Shown: positions 32,756 through 42,089, counted from the stretch's first letter. The stretch is 64,000 nt of DNA from JAOZPE01 sp964601275 (GCA_964601275.1 CAZRMV010000003.1:248001-312000); one strand, 5' to 3'. Translations and numbers: made by a program. Notes: generated from the sequence alone by a model not told the origin.

Positions 32756-33847
32756 ATGGGTGGGGGATCGATCCTGTCGGGGGGGCGGGGCGATGGGGCG
32801 GTGCGCCCGGCGGACCGTGGCTCGAGCCGGGCGATGAACCTGGGCCTGGCCTTGATCGCGTGGTTTCCCCTCGCCCTGAAAGGGGCAGAAGCCTCCCGCT
32901 GGCTCGGCGGGGGGGCCGGAGCCTCCGGAGCGGTGTCGGCCTGGATCTCCCTGGTGACCGGTCTTCTCCTGGTGGGGGGCGGAGTGCTGGGCCACCGCTT
33001 CGATCGGCCGCGGTGGTTGGCGGACCCCTCGGCCGTCCTGGGCCTGGGCCTGGTCCTGTCGCTGGCGTGGGTGGCGGCGATGGCCCCGCTTCTGGTCCGC
33101 TACGATCCCTCGGCCCTGGGCCCCTCGGTGGTTTCGCGGTTCCTCCCTCCCTCGTGGGAGCATTGGATGGGCACGGACATCCTGGGCCGGGACCTTTTCA
33201 GCCGGGTGGTGTTCGGAGCCCGGGTCTCGCTTCTGATCGGGGTGGCCAGCGTGACCACCTCGGTGATCCTCGGGCTCGTGGTGGGAGGAGTGGCCGGCTT
33301 CGCCGGAGGGGTGGTCGACACCGTGCTCATGCGATTCACCGACCTCATGCTTGCGTTTCCCCGGTTGTTTCTCATTCTCGCCCTGATGGCCTTCTTCTCG
33401 CCGTCGACCTGGCTGGTGGTGGGAGTCCTGGGAACGACCGGTTGGATGGGGGTCGCCCGGGTCGTCCGGGGTGGGGTGCTCCAGGTGAAGGGAATGGGTT
33501 TCGTCGAGGCCGCCCGGGCGCTCGGCGTGCCGCCGGGCCGGGTGTTGTGGCGGCACGTGATGCCGCCGGCGATGGCGCCGGTGATCGTGGCCGCGACCCT
33601 GAGGGTGGGCAACGCCATCCTGGCCGAGAGTTTCCTCAGTTTCCTGGGTCTGGGAGTGCAGCCTCCGGCGGTGAGTTGGGGTCAACTGATCGGGCAGGGA
33701 CGCGATACGCTCTTGACCGCCTGGTGGATTTCCACCTTCCCTGGCGTGGCGATCACCTTGACGGTGGTGGGCTTCAACCTGCTGGGAGACGCCCTGAGGG
33801 ACGCCACCGATCCCCGCCTCATCGTGAGGAGTTCGTCACGTCCATGA
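32756..33847 (+). CDS. dppC: Peptide-type ABC transporter permease (DppC/OppC family) with N-terminal extension
   Basis: Second permease of the importer. The core is recognisable: SWEHWMGTDILGRDLFSRVVFGARVSL, the GVPPGRVLWRHVMPPAMAPV EAA region and the ESFLSFLGLGVQPP motif. At 363 residues it exceeds the usual ~300. Two extra hydrophobic segments (about 27-44 and 62-80) precede the standard first helix (about 95-115). Start choice affects this: ATG 32756 is taken, directly after dppB, but ATG 32834 would remove 26 mostly polar residues and keep both extra segments. The stop overlaps dppD by ATGA. Confidence 0.88.
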   Translation: MGGGSILSGGRGDGAVRPADRGSSRAMNLGLALIAWFPLALKGAEASRWLGGGAGASGAVSAWISLVTGLLLVGGGVLGHRFDRPRWLADPSAVLGLGLVLSLAWVAAMAPLLVRYDPSALGPSVVSRFLPPSWEHWMGTDILGRDLFSRVVFGARVSLLIGVASVTTSVILGLVVGGVAGFAGGVVDTVLMRFTDLMLAFPRLFLILALMAFFSPSTWLVVGVLGTTGWMGVARVVRGGVLQVKGMGFVEAARALGVPPGRVLWRHVMPPAMAPVIVAATLRVGNAILAESFLSFLGLGVQPPAVSWGQLIGQGRDTLLTAWWISTFPGVAITLTVVGFNLLGDALRDATDPRLIVRSSSRP

Positions 33848-34854
33848 GCGATCCCCTGCTGAAGATCGAGGACCTGGCAGTGGCCTTCGCCACCCAGGAG
33901 GGAGAGGCCCTGGCGGTGGACGGGGTCCATCTGCAGATCACCACCGGTCGAACCCTGGGCCTGGTCGGCGAGTCGGGATGCGGCAAGAGCGTCACCGCCT
34001 TGTCGATCCTCCGCCTGCTGCCCCCTTCGGGCTCCCGGATCGTCTCCGGTCGCATCCTCTTCCGGGGCATCGATCTCCTGGAACTGGAGGAGAGCGAGCT
34101 GCGACGCATCCGCGGGCGGGGAATCGGGATGGTCTTCCAGGAACCCATGACCAGTCTCAATCCGGTCTACACCTGCGGCGAACAGATCGACGAGGTGCTG
34201 CGCCTGCACGAGGGACTCAGCCGGCGGCAGGCGCGCCAGCGCACCATCGAACTGTTGGGCCAGGTGGGTCTCGCCGACCCCGCCCGCCGGGCCCGCGACT
34301 ATCCCCATCAGCTCTCGGGGGGGATGCGCCAGAGGGTGATGATCGCGATGGCGGTGGCCTGCCGCCCCGCCCTGGTCATCGCCGATGAGCCCACCACCGC
34401 GCTGGACGTGACCATCCAACGCCAGATCCTCGATCTGCTGGAGAGCCTGCGGGAGGAGATGGGGATGGCCCTGCTCCACATCACCCATGACCTGGCGGTG
34501 ATCGAAGGCAGTTCCCAGGAGGTCGCGGTGATGTACTCGGGGGTCATCGTGGAGCACGCACCTTCGGGGGAGATCTTCTCCCGGCCCGCTCATCCCTATA
34601 CCCTGGGGCTGCTCGCCTGCCGGCCGGCCGGCCATCGCGCGGGGCGGCCCCTGCCGGTGATCGGAGGAAACGTCCCCAACCCCCTGAGGCGGCCCTCCGG
34701 ATGTCGATTCCACGATCGCTGTCCCTTTGCCACCTCGCGGTGCCGCGAGGAAGAACCGGTCCTCGAGCCGGTGTCGCCCCAGCACGAGGTGGCCTGCTTC
34801 GAAGCGCAGCAGGTTCTGCAGGAGGGGAGGTGGCCCGATGTCCTCCCGTCCTGA
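33844..34854 (+). CDS. dppD: Peptide-type ABC transporter ATP-binding protein (DppD/OppD family)
   Basis: Cytoplasmic ATPase of the importer, 336 residues. Walker A GESGCGKS, Q-loop FQEPMTSLNPV, signature LSGGMRQRVMIAMA, Walker B VIADEPTTALD and the H-loop ITHDLAV are intact. The C-terminal oligopeptide-transporter tail has the cysteine pattern CRFHDRCPFATSRC plus a final VACF, the arrangement that in some OppD proteins binds an iron-sulfur cluster. The start ATG 33844 overlaps dppC by ATGA. It overlaps dppF by 17 bp. Confidence 0.94.
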   Translation: MSDPLLKIEDLAVAFATQEGEALAVDGVHLQITTGRTLGLVGESGCGKSVTALSILRLLPPSGSRIVSGRILFRGIDLLELEESELRRIRGRGIGMVFQEPMTSLNPVYTCGEQIDEVLRLHEGLSRRQARQRTIELLGQVGLADPARRARDYPHQLSGGMRQRVMIAMAVACRPALVIADEPTTALDVTIQRQILDLLESLREEMGMALLHITHDLAVIEGSSQEVAVMYSGVIVEHAPSGEIFSRPAHPYTLGLLACRPAGHRAGRPLPVIGGNVPNPLRRPSGCRFHDRCPFATSRCREEEPVLEPVSPQHEVACFEAQQVLQEGRWPDVLPS

Positions 34855-35884
34855 GGTCGATCCCATCGCCGCCGTTCCGCAAGCCAGGGTGGTATTGAGG
34901 GTGCGTGGATTGGTGAAGGAATTCGCCGCCCGGGGCGGACTCTTCTCTCCGCGCCGCCCCCCGGTGCGGGCGGTGGACGGGGTGGATCTCACGATCCGTG
35001 AAGGGGAGACCCTCGGACTGGTGGGGGAATCGGGATGCGGGAAGACCACCCTCGCCCGCTGCATCCTGCGTCTGCTCGAACCCACCGCCGGCACGGTGGA
35101 GGTGGATGGGGTGGATGTCGGCCAACTGGATCCCGGGCGACTGCGGCGCTTCCGCCGCCACATGCAGATCGTCTTCCAGGACCCCTACGGCAGCCTGAAC
35201 CCTCGCTTGACCGTGGGCCAGGCCCTGGAGGAGCCCCTCCTGGTGCACGGGATCCGCGACGCCCAGGATCGTCGCCGGCAGGTCGAATCGATGCTCGAAC
35301 GAGTGGGACTGAGAGCGGACCACGCCCGCCGGTACCCGCACGAATTCAGCGGCGGCCAGCGCCAGCGCATCGTCATCGCCCGAGCGTTGATCCTGAATCC
35401 CCGGCTGGTCATCGCCGACGAACCGGTGTCGGCCCTGGATCCCAGCGTGGCCGCGCAGATCCTCAATCTGCTCCAGGATCTCCAGGCCAGCCTGGGATTG
35501 TCCTACCTTCTCATCGCCCACGACCTGGCGGTGGTCCGCCACCTGAGTCACCACATCGGAGTGATGTACGCGGGAAGGATCGTGGAGGAAGGGCCGGCCC
35601 GGCTCTTGACCGAGAACCCCCGGCACCCCTACACCCGGGCCCTGCTCGCCGCGGTCTTCCGCCTGGGGCAGAACGCGGAAGAAGCCTCCCTCGGGGAAGT
35701 GGATCCTTCGATCGATCCGCTCCCGGTGGAGTCCCCGGTCTCCGGTTGCGCGTACCATCCGCGCTGCCCGTGGGCCGACGCGCGGTGCCTCCGCGAGACG
35801 CCCCGGTTGGCCCCGCTGGAGGGGGGGCAATCGGTGGCTTGTTGGGCGGTCGATCCGGCCGATCCTTCGCGGCCGGTCCAATAG
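34838..35884 (+). CDS. dppF: Peptide-type ABC transporter ATP-binding protein (DppF/OppF family)
   Basis: The second ATPase of the importer, 348 residues. Walker A GESGCGKT, Q-loop FQDPYGSLNPR, signature FSGGQRQRIVIARA and Walker B VIADEPVSALDPS are intact. The FQDPYGSLNPR form is typical of DppF/OppF. The same cysteine-rich tail as in DppD is present (CAYHPRCPWADARC and VACW). The start ATG 34838 follows GGAGGGGAGG (34821-34830) inside the dppD end. It closes the run that began at asnS; a short 5-bp-stem hairpin (35897-35910) without a T-run lies 12 bp after its stop. Confidence 0.94.
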   Translation: MSSRPEVDPIAAVPQARVVLRVRGLVKEFAARGGLFSPRRPPVRAVDGVDLTIREGETLGLVGESGCGKTTLARCILRLLEPTAGTVEVDGVDVGQLDPGRLRRFRRHMQIVFQDPYGSLNPRLTVGQALEEPLLVHGIRDAQDRRRQVESMLERVGLRADHARRYPHEFSGGQRQRIVIARALILNPRLVIADEPVSALDPSVAAQILNLLQDLQASLGLSYLLIAHDLAVVRHLSHHIGVMYAGRIVEEGPARLLTENPRHPYTRALLAAVFRLGQNAEEASLGEVDPSIDPLPVESPVSGCAYHPRCPWADARCLRETPRLAPLEGGQSVACWAVDPADPSRPVQ

Positions 35885-36260
35885 GGTGTCCCACAAGGGC
35901 TTACAAGCCCAAAGGCAGGGTTGACTCGCTCCGGGCCGCCCCGTATATTTCGCACGTGACGTCGGAGCCCATGGACGTCGTGACCCCGCCAAACCCCTGG
36001 GCTGGCCGGACCAATGGGTCCCGGCCGTTGCCACGGGGGTTTCAATGCGTAGAGGGCCTCAGCCGGGTCCGGGGGAATGCGTCGATCGGGGCTCCATGGA
36101 ATCATCCCCACTTCAAGTGCCCCACGATCGATCCCCGGGGGGCTCCGGCGGTTTTGTCTCTCCGCTGGACATCCTCGAGGGGTCACGCTTGTGGATGGGA
36201 TCTGCAGCTTCTGTTGAAGTCACGGAGTTGTTCCCCCGGGGAACAGCAAGGAGCGCCGTC
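35885..36260 (+). promoter_or_regulatory. 376-bp upstream region of the TonB-dependent receptor: promoter plus structured leader
   Basis: No gene is supported here. After a weak hairpin (35897-35910) comes a good promoter (35921-35949). The predicted ~300-nt leader contains several inverted repeats. One is a 9-bp stem with a single bulge (36004-36012 with 36017-36026). One is a longer-range pair (36083-36092 with 36119-36130, slightly asymmetric). One is a 6-bp hairpin (36230-36235 with 36239-36244) ending 3 nt before the AAGGAG ribosome binding site. I looked for cobalamin- and TPP-type riboswitch landmarks and did not recognise them. Confidence 0.5.
35921..35949 (+). promoter_or_regulatory. 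Sigma-70-type promoter for the receptor operon
   Basis: TTGACT (35921-35926) and TATATT (35944-35949), each one base from consensus, are separated by the optimal 17 bp. It lies in the only long gap before the TonB-dependent receptor and points toward it. The predicted transcript starts near 35956, about 305 nt before the start codon. Confidence 0.7.
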
Positions 36261-39257
36261 ATGCGGAATCGGCCAGTCGAACGCAGGTTCAGTTGGGTCT
36301 TGGGCCTGCTCCTGCTCCTTTGGGCTTCGGCCGCGTGGGCCCAGGGAACCGGAAGTATCTCCGGAACGGTGCGCAACGGCGAGACCGGAGAGTTGCTCGA
36401 CTACGCGAACATCGTCCTGACCGATTCCAACGGCAATCAATGGGGCACCATGTCACTCGGCGGCGGCCGCTTCTTCCTGCGCGATCTTCCCGCCGGCAAC
36501 TACACCATCACCATCCTCTACCTCGGGTACAAGAAGGTCTCACGTCCGGTCACGGTCAAACCCGGACAGTCCCAGCAGCTCACCTTCGATCTGGAGGTCA
36601 CGGTGGTGAAGACCTTCGACGAATTCGTGGTCGAAGGGGAAGCGGTGATGGTCGAAGTGAAGGAGACCGAGTTCAAGCAGACCGTGCGCAGCGAAGACCT
36701 GACCGACTACGCGGTGGATTCGGTGGAGGAAGCGGTGGCCCAGCAGGCGGGGATCGTGGCCCGCGGCGGCGAACTCTACGTGCGCGGCGGCCGTTCCGGG
36801 GAGATCTCCTTCCGTATCGACGGGGTGGCGGTGGACGATCCTCTGGGCGGAGGCGCCATGGGAGTGGGCAGCCTGGGGGTGGCGAACGTCGAGACGGTCA
36901 CCGGGGGGCAGGATCCCGAGTACGGGAACGCCCTGTCGGGAGTCGTGAACATCACCACCCGCGAGGGCGGGGATCACTTCGAGGCCCGGTTCCGCTATCT
37001 GACCGACGACTTCGGGCGACAAGACCGTACCTACACCAACTATGACCGCTTCGAGTTCGCCTTCGGTGGCCCGACGGGGATTCCCCGTTTCACCTATTTC
37101 GTCAACGGCGACCTCTCCTTCTCCGACAACGAGAACTTCAACCGCGCCGATCGTCCCGAGAGCGAAGTGAAGCTCTTCGGAGTGACCCTGTGGAAGTGGC
37201 GTCGGCGGATGACCAACCAGGCGCGCGGCTCGGTGAAGCTGGCCTACCGTTTCGACGACTCGGGCGCCCGCAAGCTCACCGGCGAGTTGACCACCAACTT
37301 CTCGCGGCGCGAGGTCTACTATCCCAACTGGGACGCCCAGGGTTACGCCCAGAAGCTGCTCCGTCTGCCGGAGATCGAGTCGACCTCGGCCGGTTTCCGG
37401 TATTCCGGACGCACCCGCAGCGTCTACTACGGGCCCTGGGTGGAGACCATGCAGCAGCGCGCGCACACCGTACGCGTGGCGGTCGACCGTGGCGAGGGGA
37501 CGGTCTATGAGCCGGTGCCGGTGCTGGAAGTGCGGGACATCCGGGGGAATACCTTCCTGGCCGCGGCCCATCCTCTCTTCGAGGGCTTCCAGTTCCCCAA
37601 TTCACGCTTCTCGACGGTGCAGGAAGATTCCAGCTATGTGAAGTTCAACTCGGCCAATCACGGCCCGCAGCTCCAGCGCTGGAGCACCCAGGCGAAGGTG
37701 GTGTGGCGGCACGCCCTGAACGATACCGACTTCTACACCCTGCGCCTGGCGCGCCTGGAGTTCGACAACTTCAACACCGTCAATCCCGACAAGCAGCCCT
37801 ACCAGTTCAATCACGGCGGGGTCGATGGCGCGGGCCTGTTCTTCGGCACCCACAACATCTACCAGATCAGCCAGGACTTCGCGACCGACCAGGACAACCC
37901 GCTGTTCGTCACCAGCGGTGACTTCTTCAATTTCCGCGACCAGAACACGGTGCAGTACACCGCGAAGTTCGACCTGACCAGCACCCGCTACGCGGGACAC
38001 AAGCTCAAGGCCGGATTCCAGTTCATCTACAACGATCTGCGCGATCTCAATCTCCAGAGCCCGGCGCGCGAGCGTCAGAACCGGTTCACCGGCGAGTTTT
38101 CCCAGGGCACCAACCGCAACGAGTTCCACACCTACAACCCCGAGGGCTCGTTCTACATCCAGGACCGCTGGGAGCACGAGGGAATGGTGGTCAACGGGGG
38201 CTTCCGTTGGGACATGTTCTCGCCCGGTTCGGCGGCCCAGATCGAGCTGACCAACGAGGACGTCAACCGCAACGTCACCAAGTACAAGACCCAGTTCAGT
38301 CCCCGTCTCGGCTTCGCCTTTCCCATCACCGATCGCGATGCCTTCCATTTCCACTACGGGCGATTCATCCAGTTTCCCGACCGCGACGTCTTGTTCGCCA
38401 GCCAGGATCCCATCGGCAACCAGGGCTTCCTGGGCAATCCGAACCTGGAATCGGAGCTGACGATCAGTTACCAGGCGGGGATCCGCCGGCAGTTCAACGA
38501 CTACATCGCCGGGCAGATGGTGGTCTACTGGAAGGACTTCTACGGCGGGGTGGCGGGAACCCCGGTCACCGACCCGACCACCGGCAACACCCTGCAGCGT
38601 TACATCAACAAGGCATTTGCCAACGCTCGCGGGGTGGAGTTCACCCTGGAGAAACGCTACAGCAATCGCTGGGCCTTCGAGCTGGCCTACACCTTTGCCT
38701 TCGCCGACGGGGTGGCGAGTACCCAGGAGTTCGGGGCCAACCCGGAAGGACTGCAGTTTTTGCCCAACCAGGAGCTGCCGCTGAACTGGGACCGCCGGCA
38801 CAGTCTCACCCTGCGTTTGCGCCTGGAGGAGCCCCAGGAATGGGGCGCCAGCATGACCTTCCAGTACGGCTCGGGCTTCCCCTGGACCCCGTTCTTCCGC
38901 TTCGAGAAGAGACAGGACCCCCTCCTGGAGAACAGCCGTCGCCATCCCGACGAGTACAGTCTCGACGTGCAGGCCGAACGCCACGTGAACCTCTACGGGC
39001 AGAAGGTCACGCTCTTCCTGCAGGGCTTCAATCTCATCAACCAGGACATGATCGCGAGCGAGTCGGTGTTTCTCGCTCCGGTCGCGCCGAATGCCGGCGC
39101 CGCCTACACCCCCTACCTGACCGATACGGGCAAGTACGGAGGCGCGTTGCTCTACGATGTGGACGGCGACGGCCGCAACGACTATGTGCCGGTCAACGAC
39201 CCCCGGGTTTTCCAGCGTCACCGCCTTTTCCGGGTCGGCATCGGCTGGCAGTTCTAG
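36261..39257 (+). CDS. TonB-dependent receptor with carboxypeptidase-regulatory-like N-terminal domain
   Basis: An outer-membrane active transporter or surface receptor of 998 residues. A signal peptide (about 1-27, ending AWAQ) is followed by a CarboxypepD_reg-like beta-sandwich (about 31-110: SISGTVRNGETGELLDYANIVL). The plug domain comes next (about 130-240: ELYVRGGRSGEISFRIDGVAVDD), then a large beta-barrel to the C-terminal phenylalanine in IGWQF. This layout resembles SusC/CirA-type receptors of FCB bacteria, but no SusD follows. The start ATG 36261 has AAGGAG (36248-36253); the frame is open upstream to 36045 but those residues precede the signal peptide and are leader. ExbB/ExbD/TonB encoded 5.5 kb downstream would energise it. 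Substrate unknown. Confidence 0.9.
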   Translation: MRNRPVERRFSWVLGLLLLLWASAAWAQGTGSISGTVRNGETGELLDYANIVLTDSNGNQWGTMSLGGGRFFLRDLPAGNYTITILYLGYKKVSRPVTVKPGQSQQLTFDLEVTVVKTFDEFVVEGEAVMVEVKETEFKQTVRSEDLTDYAVDSVEEAVAQQAGIVARGGELYVRGGRSGEISFRIDGVAVDDPLGGGAMGVGSLGVANVETVTGGQDPEYGNALSGVVNITTREGGDHFEARFRYLTDDFGRQDRTYTNYDRFEFAFGGPTGIPRFTYFVNGDLSFSDNENFNRADRPESEVKLFGVTLWKWRRRMTNQARGSVKLAYRFDDSGARKLTGELTTNFSRREVYYPNWDAQGYAQKLLRLPEIESTSAGFRYSGRTRSVYYGPWVETMQQRAHTVRVAVDRGEGTVYEPVPVLEVRDIRGNTFLAAAHPLFEGFQFPNSRFSTVQEDSSYVKFNSANHGPQLQRWSTQAKVVWRHALNDTDFYTLRLARLEFDNFNTVNPDKQPYQFNHGGVDGAGLFFGTHNIYQISQDFATDQDNPLFVTSGDFFNFRDQNTVQYTAKFDLTSTRYAGHKLKAGFQFIYNDLRDLNLQSPARERQNRFTGEFSQGTNRNEFHTYNPEGSFYIQDRWEHEGMVVNGGFRWDMFSPGSAAQIELTNEDVNRNVTKYKTQFSPRLGFAFPITDRDAFHFHYGRFIQFPDRDVLFASQDPIGNQGFLGNPNLESELTISYQAGIRRQFNDYIAGQMVVYWKDFYGGVAGTPVTDPTTGNTLQRYINKAFANARGVEFTLEKRYSNRWAFELAYTFAFADGVASTQEFGANPEGLQFLPNQELPLNWDRRHSLTLRLRLEEPQEWGASMTFQYGSGFPWTPFFRFEKRQDPLLENSRRHPDEYSLDVQAERHVNLYGQKVTLFLQGFNLINQDMIASESVFLAPVAPNAGAAYTPYLTDTGKYGGALLYDVDGDGRNDYVPVNDPRVFQRHRLFRVGIGWQF

Positions 39258-39291
39258 GTCGACGCAAGGACATCGAAGGAGGATCTGAAGT

Positions 39292-42024
39292 ATGCGGTCC
39301 AATGCCACACGCGTTCCACGAAACGGCCCGGGCGGAGTCCTTGTGCTCTGTTGCGCGATCCTGGGTCTCTGGGGCGCCCTCTCGGTGGCCCAGGCCCGGT
39401 ACGACGGTCCCGATGGTGCGCCACCGGTGGACAAGAGCGGTCAGGGGATCTACACCCTCCAGGGCAACTTCGTCCACAACGTGGGCAATGTGCAGTGCAA
39501 CATCACGAACTTCGGTCTGATCGGCTCGCAACCCTCCACCCGGGCCTCCTACGCCGACGCCCCTTCGATGATGTGGCCGGCGGGCAGCGGGGTCGACTAC
39601 CTGTGGTCAGCCGGCCTGTGGTTCGGTGCGATCAAGAACGGGGTGCCCGCGGTCTCGACCGGGCAATATACCTTCGAGTTCCGCCCCGACGCCCAGAACC
39701 CCCTGGCGACCGTCTATGAATCGAAACAGGGCGAGCCCAACGGGGCCCGCTACCCCGACCCGGCCGAGGACGACGATGGGGACGGGTTGATCGACGAGGA
39801 CCCCAAGAATGCGCTCGACGACGACGGGGACGGCCTCATCGACGAGGACTTCGCCGCGATCAGCAACCAGCAGTTCTCCTGTGTCTACACCGACTATTCT
39901 CCCCAGGCCATCGAGGCCTACCCCGACCACGAGCCCCTGCACATCGACGTGTTGCAGGAGAGCTTCGCGTGGGAGAATGCGACCGTCAACAACTTCATCG
40001 GTTTCCAGTTCACCATCACCAACACCGGGATCGGCCCACTGAACGACATCTTCCTCGGCTTCTTCGCCGACCCCGACTGCGGGCCGCGCGGAGGCAGCGA
40101 GATCGCCAACGACGACCTGCCCGGCTTCTGGTCGGGGAACTTCCGGGCCAAGGACGGCTCATGGGTCCCGATGGATATCGCCTACCAGTACGACGCCGAT
40201 GGCGACAATGGACAGACCCTGGGCTACTTCGGAATGATGTTCCTCAACCACGACACCGATCCCACCGGGGAGACCGCGCCGACCAAGGTGGGAGTGACCT
40301 CCTTCCAGACCTTCAGCGGGCAGGCGCCCTTCGACCGCGGGGGCGACCCCACCAACGACGCCGAGCGCTACGAGCTGATGTCGCGGGTGGAGAGGGACCA
40401 GTTCCCGACCGACCCGCGCCGCGCCAATGACTTCCGCCTGCTCTTGGCCACCGGCCCCTTCGCCGATCTCGAGCCGGGCGAGAGCCTCCAGTTCCAGGCC
40501 GCGTTCGTGATGGGAGAGGGCCTGCAGGGGATGATCCGCAATGCCGCCGAATCGGCGTTGACCTACTACGGAGCCTACTTCAACCGCGATCTGGACCGGG
40601 ATACCGGGATCAAGGGTCGGGAGAAGAGAATCTGCATCGACGATTTCGGTCCCCGCGGATCGAGCAATCCGATCTTCTCGTTGTTCATCGACTGTGTCGA
40701 TAGTCTCGACCTCATCGGGGACAATCCTCCGACCCCGATCTCCGACGAGGACCTCGACGACGAGGGCTGCGTGTTCATCAACGGCGACTGCGATTTCGAA
40801 GCGGTGCGGACCGGCCAGGCCATCCGGGGACTTCCCGACAATCCCTGTCTGCTCGACGGCACCGGCGTCGATCCCTCCGAGCTGGCGGGTTGCACCGGGG
40901 TGGAGGGCAAGGAATTCCAGGTCACCTGGCTGGTGGGACTGGCGCCCTCGCCCCCCAACGTGCGCCTGTGGAAGACCAACAACCGCGTCCACGTCTATTT
41001 CGACAACAAGAGCGTCCTGGAGAAGGACGTCCGCTCGCAGAAGAGGGATTTCGAATCGTTCCGGATCTGGCGGGCCGACGGCTGGGAGCGGCCCTTCGGT
41101 TCCTCGGTCGAGAACGGACCCGAGTCGCGGCTGTGGCGCCTCATCGCCGAGTACGATCTCGTGGACAGTTTCACCACCACCCGGCGCCTCGCCGACGGGA
41201 CGGTCATCCGGGAAACCCTTCCCCTGGGTCGCAATACCGGGCTGGAGCCCATCGAGTACACCCCGATCGTGAACCAGCCCGATTCCTACGAGGCCTCCAA
41301 GTACCGCGATCTGGCTTCGCTCATCGACCAGATCATCGAGGAGAACAAGCTGACCCTGACCCCGCAGACGCTCCTGCGCTACAAGACCCCGGACGGTCAG
41401 GTCACCCCGGTGGGCATGCTCTATCCCTCGCTGGCGGATTGGGAGTGCTGCTACGACCAGGTCGACACCCTCTATTGGTCGAAGCTCGACCCGCCGGTAC
41501 AGTTCTACGAGTACGTCGACCGGGACGTGCACAACGGGATCTACTATTTCTATTCGGTGACCGCGAGCGACTTCACCCTGGACCCGGTCACCGGCGAGGC
41601 CACCGGACCGGGATTGGTGGGCGATCCCCAGAGCAATTTCCAGTTCGCCATCCCCAAGTCCGATGCCCAGACCCGGGAAGAGCGGGCCGCCTTCGGTCCC
41701 AACGTCTACGTGGTGCCCAACCCGGCGACCCGCGAGGCACTGGCCGAGTTCAGCAAGCTCTTCCCCGACAGCAACGACCCCACCGGGGTGCGCGTGGAGT
41801 GGCGCAACCTGCCGAAGGCCAAGAACGTCGTCCGGGTCTTCACCCTGTCGGGCGACCTGGTGATCGAAATCCCCCACGACGGGACGGGGGGCGACGGATC
41901 GGTCTCGTGGAACCTGGTCTCGCGCAACGGTCAGGAGATCGTCAGCGGTCTCTACCTGTATTCCGTGGAATCCGAGGACTCGAACTTCAACCGGGTGGTG
42001 GGCAAGTTCACCGTCGTCCGGTAG
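39292..42024 (+). CDS. Large secreted protein with calcium-type repeats and a FlgD/type-9-like C-terminal domain
   Basis: The 910-residue protein has a Sec signal peptide (about 1-36) and no recognised catalytic domain. Residues about 158-188 hold two DDDGDGLIDED motifs, thrombospondin-3/dockerin-like calcium-binding loops. The middle is rich in aromatic and beta-forming residues, with several cysteines. The last ~90 residues (VYVVPNPATRE, RVFTLSGDLVIEI, SWNLVSRNGQEIVSGLYLY) form the FlgD-Ig-like fold that serves as a sorting tag for type 9 secretion in Bacteroidota. GGAGGA (39278-39283) precedes ATG 39292. It sits between a TonB-dependent receptor and a PorV-like barrel, so export to the cell surface is likely; the role is unknown. 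Confidence 0.78.
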   Translation: MRSNATRVPRNGPGGVLVLCCAILGLWGALSVAQARYDGPDGAPPVDKSGQGIYTLQGNFVHNVGNVQCNITNFGLIGSQPSTRASYADAPSMMWPAGSGVDYLWSAGLWFGAIKNGVPAVSTGQYTFEFRPDAQNPLATVYESKQGEPNGARYPDPAEDDDGDGLIDEDPKNALDDDGDGLIDEDFAAISNQQFSCVYTDYSPQAIEAYPDHEPLHIDVLQESFAWENATVNNFIGFQFTITNTGIGPLNDIFLGFFADPDCGPRGGSEIANDDLPGFWSGNFRAKDGSWVPMDIAYQYDADGDNGQTLGYFGMMFLNHDTDPTGETAPTKVGVTSFQTFSGQAPFDRGGDPTNDAERYELMSRVERDQFPTDPRRANDFRLLLATGPFADLEPGESLQFQAAFVMGEGLQGMIRNAAESALTYYGAYFNRDLDRDTGIKGREKRICIDDFGPRGSSNPIFSLFIDCVDSLDLIGDNPPTPISDEDLDDEGCVFINGDCDFEAVRTGQAIRGLPDNPCLLDGTGVDPSELAGCTGVEGKEFQVTWLVGLAPSPPNVRLWKTNNRVHVYFDNKSVLEKDVRSQKRDFESFRIWRADGWERPFGSSVENGPESRLWRLIAEYDLVDSFTTTRRLADGTVIRETLPLGRNTGLEPIEYTPIVNQPDSYEASKYRDLASLIDQIIEENKLTLTPQTLLRYKTPDGQVTPVGMLYPSLADWECCYDQVDTLYWSKLDPPVQFYEYVDRDVHNGIYYFYSVTASDFTLDPVTGEATGPGLVGDPQSNFQFAIPKSDAQTREERAAFGPNVYVVPNPATREALAEFSKLFPDSNDPTGVRVEWRNLPKAKNVVRVFTLSGDLVIEIPHDGTGGDGSVSWNLVSRNGQEIVSGLYLYSVESEDSNFNRVVGKFTVVR

Positions 42025-42055
42025 GACCCGAAATCTGGGGACCCGCTTTCGGGTC
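42025..42055 (+). terminator. Hairpin after the secreted-protein gene
   Basis: A perfect 9-bp stem (42025-42033 with 42047-42055) starts at the base after the stop codon and encloses a 13-nt loop. The bases after it, TTTGAGC, include only three Ts. It may end part of the transcript and so reduce expression of the PorV-like gene, or stabilise the upstream message. Confidence 0.45.
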
Positions 42056-42089
42056 TTTGAGCTGCTCTTCGTGAGCGGAGGTTGATTCA

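Noticed and set aside
36045..36260. In-frame N-terminal extension of the TonB-dependent receptor
   Set aside because: It would place 72 residues before a normal signal peptide; AAGGAG at 36248-36253 supports the start at 36261.
35950..36260. Cobalamin or TPP riboswitch in the receptor leader
   Set aside because: The conserved core boxes of these classes were looked for by eye and not found; only unassigned hairpins remain.
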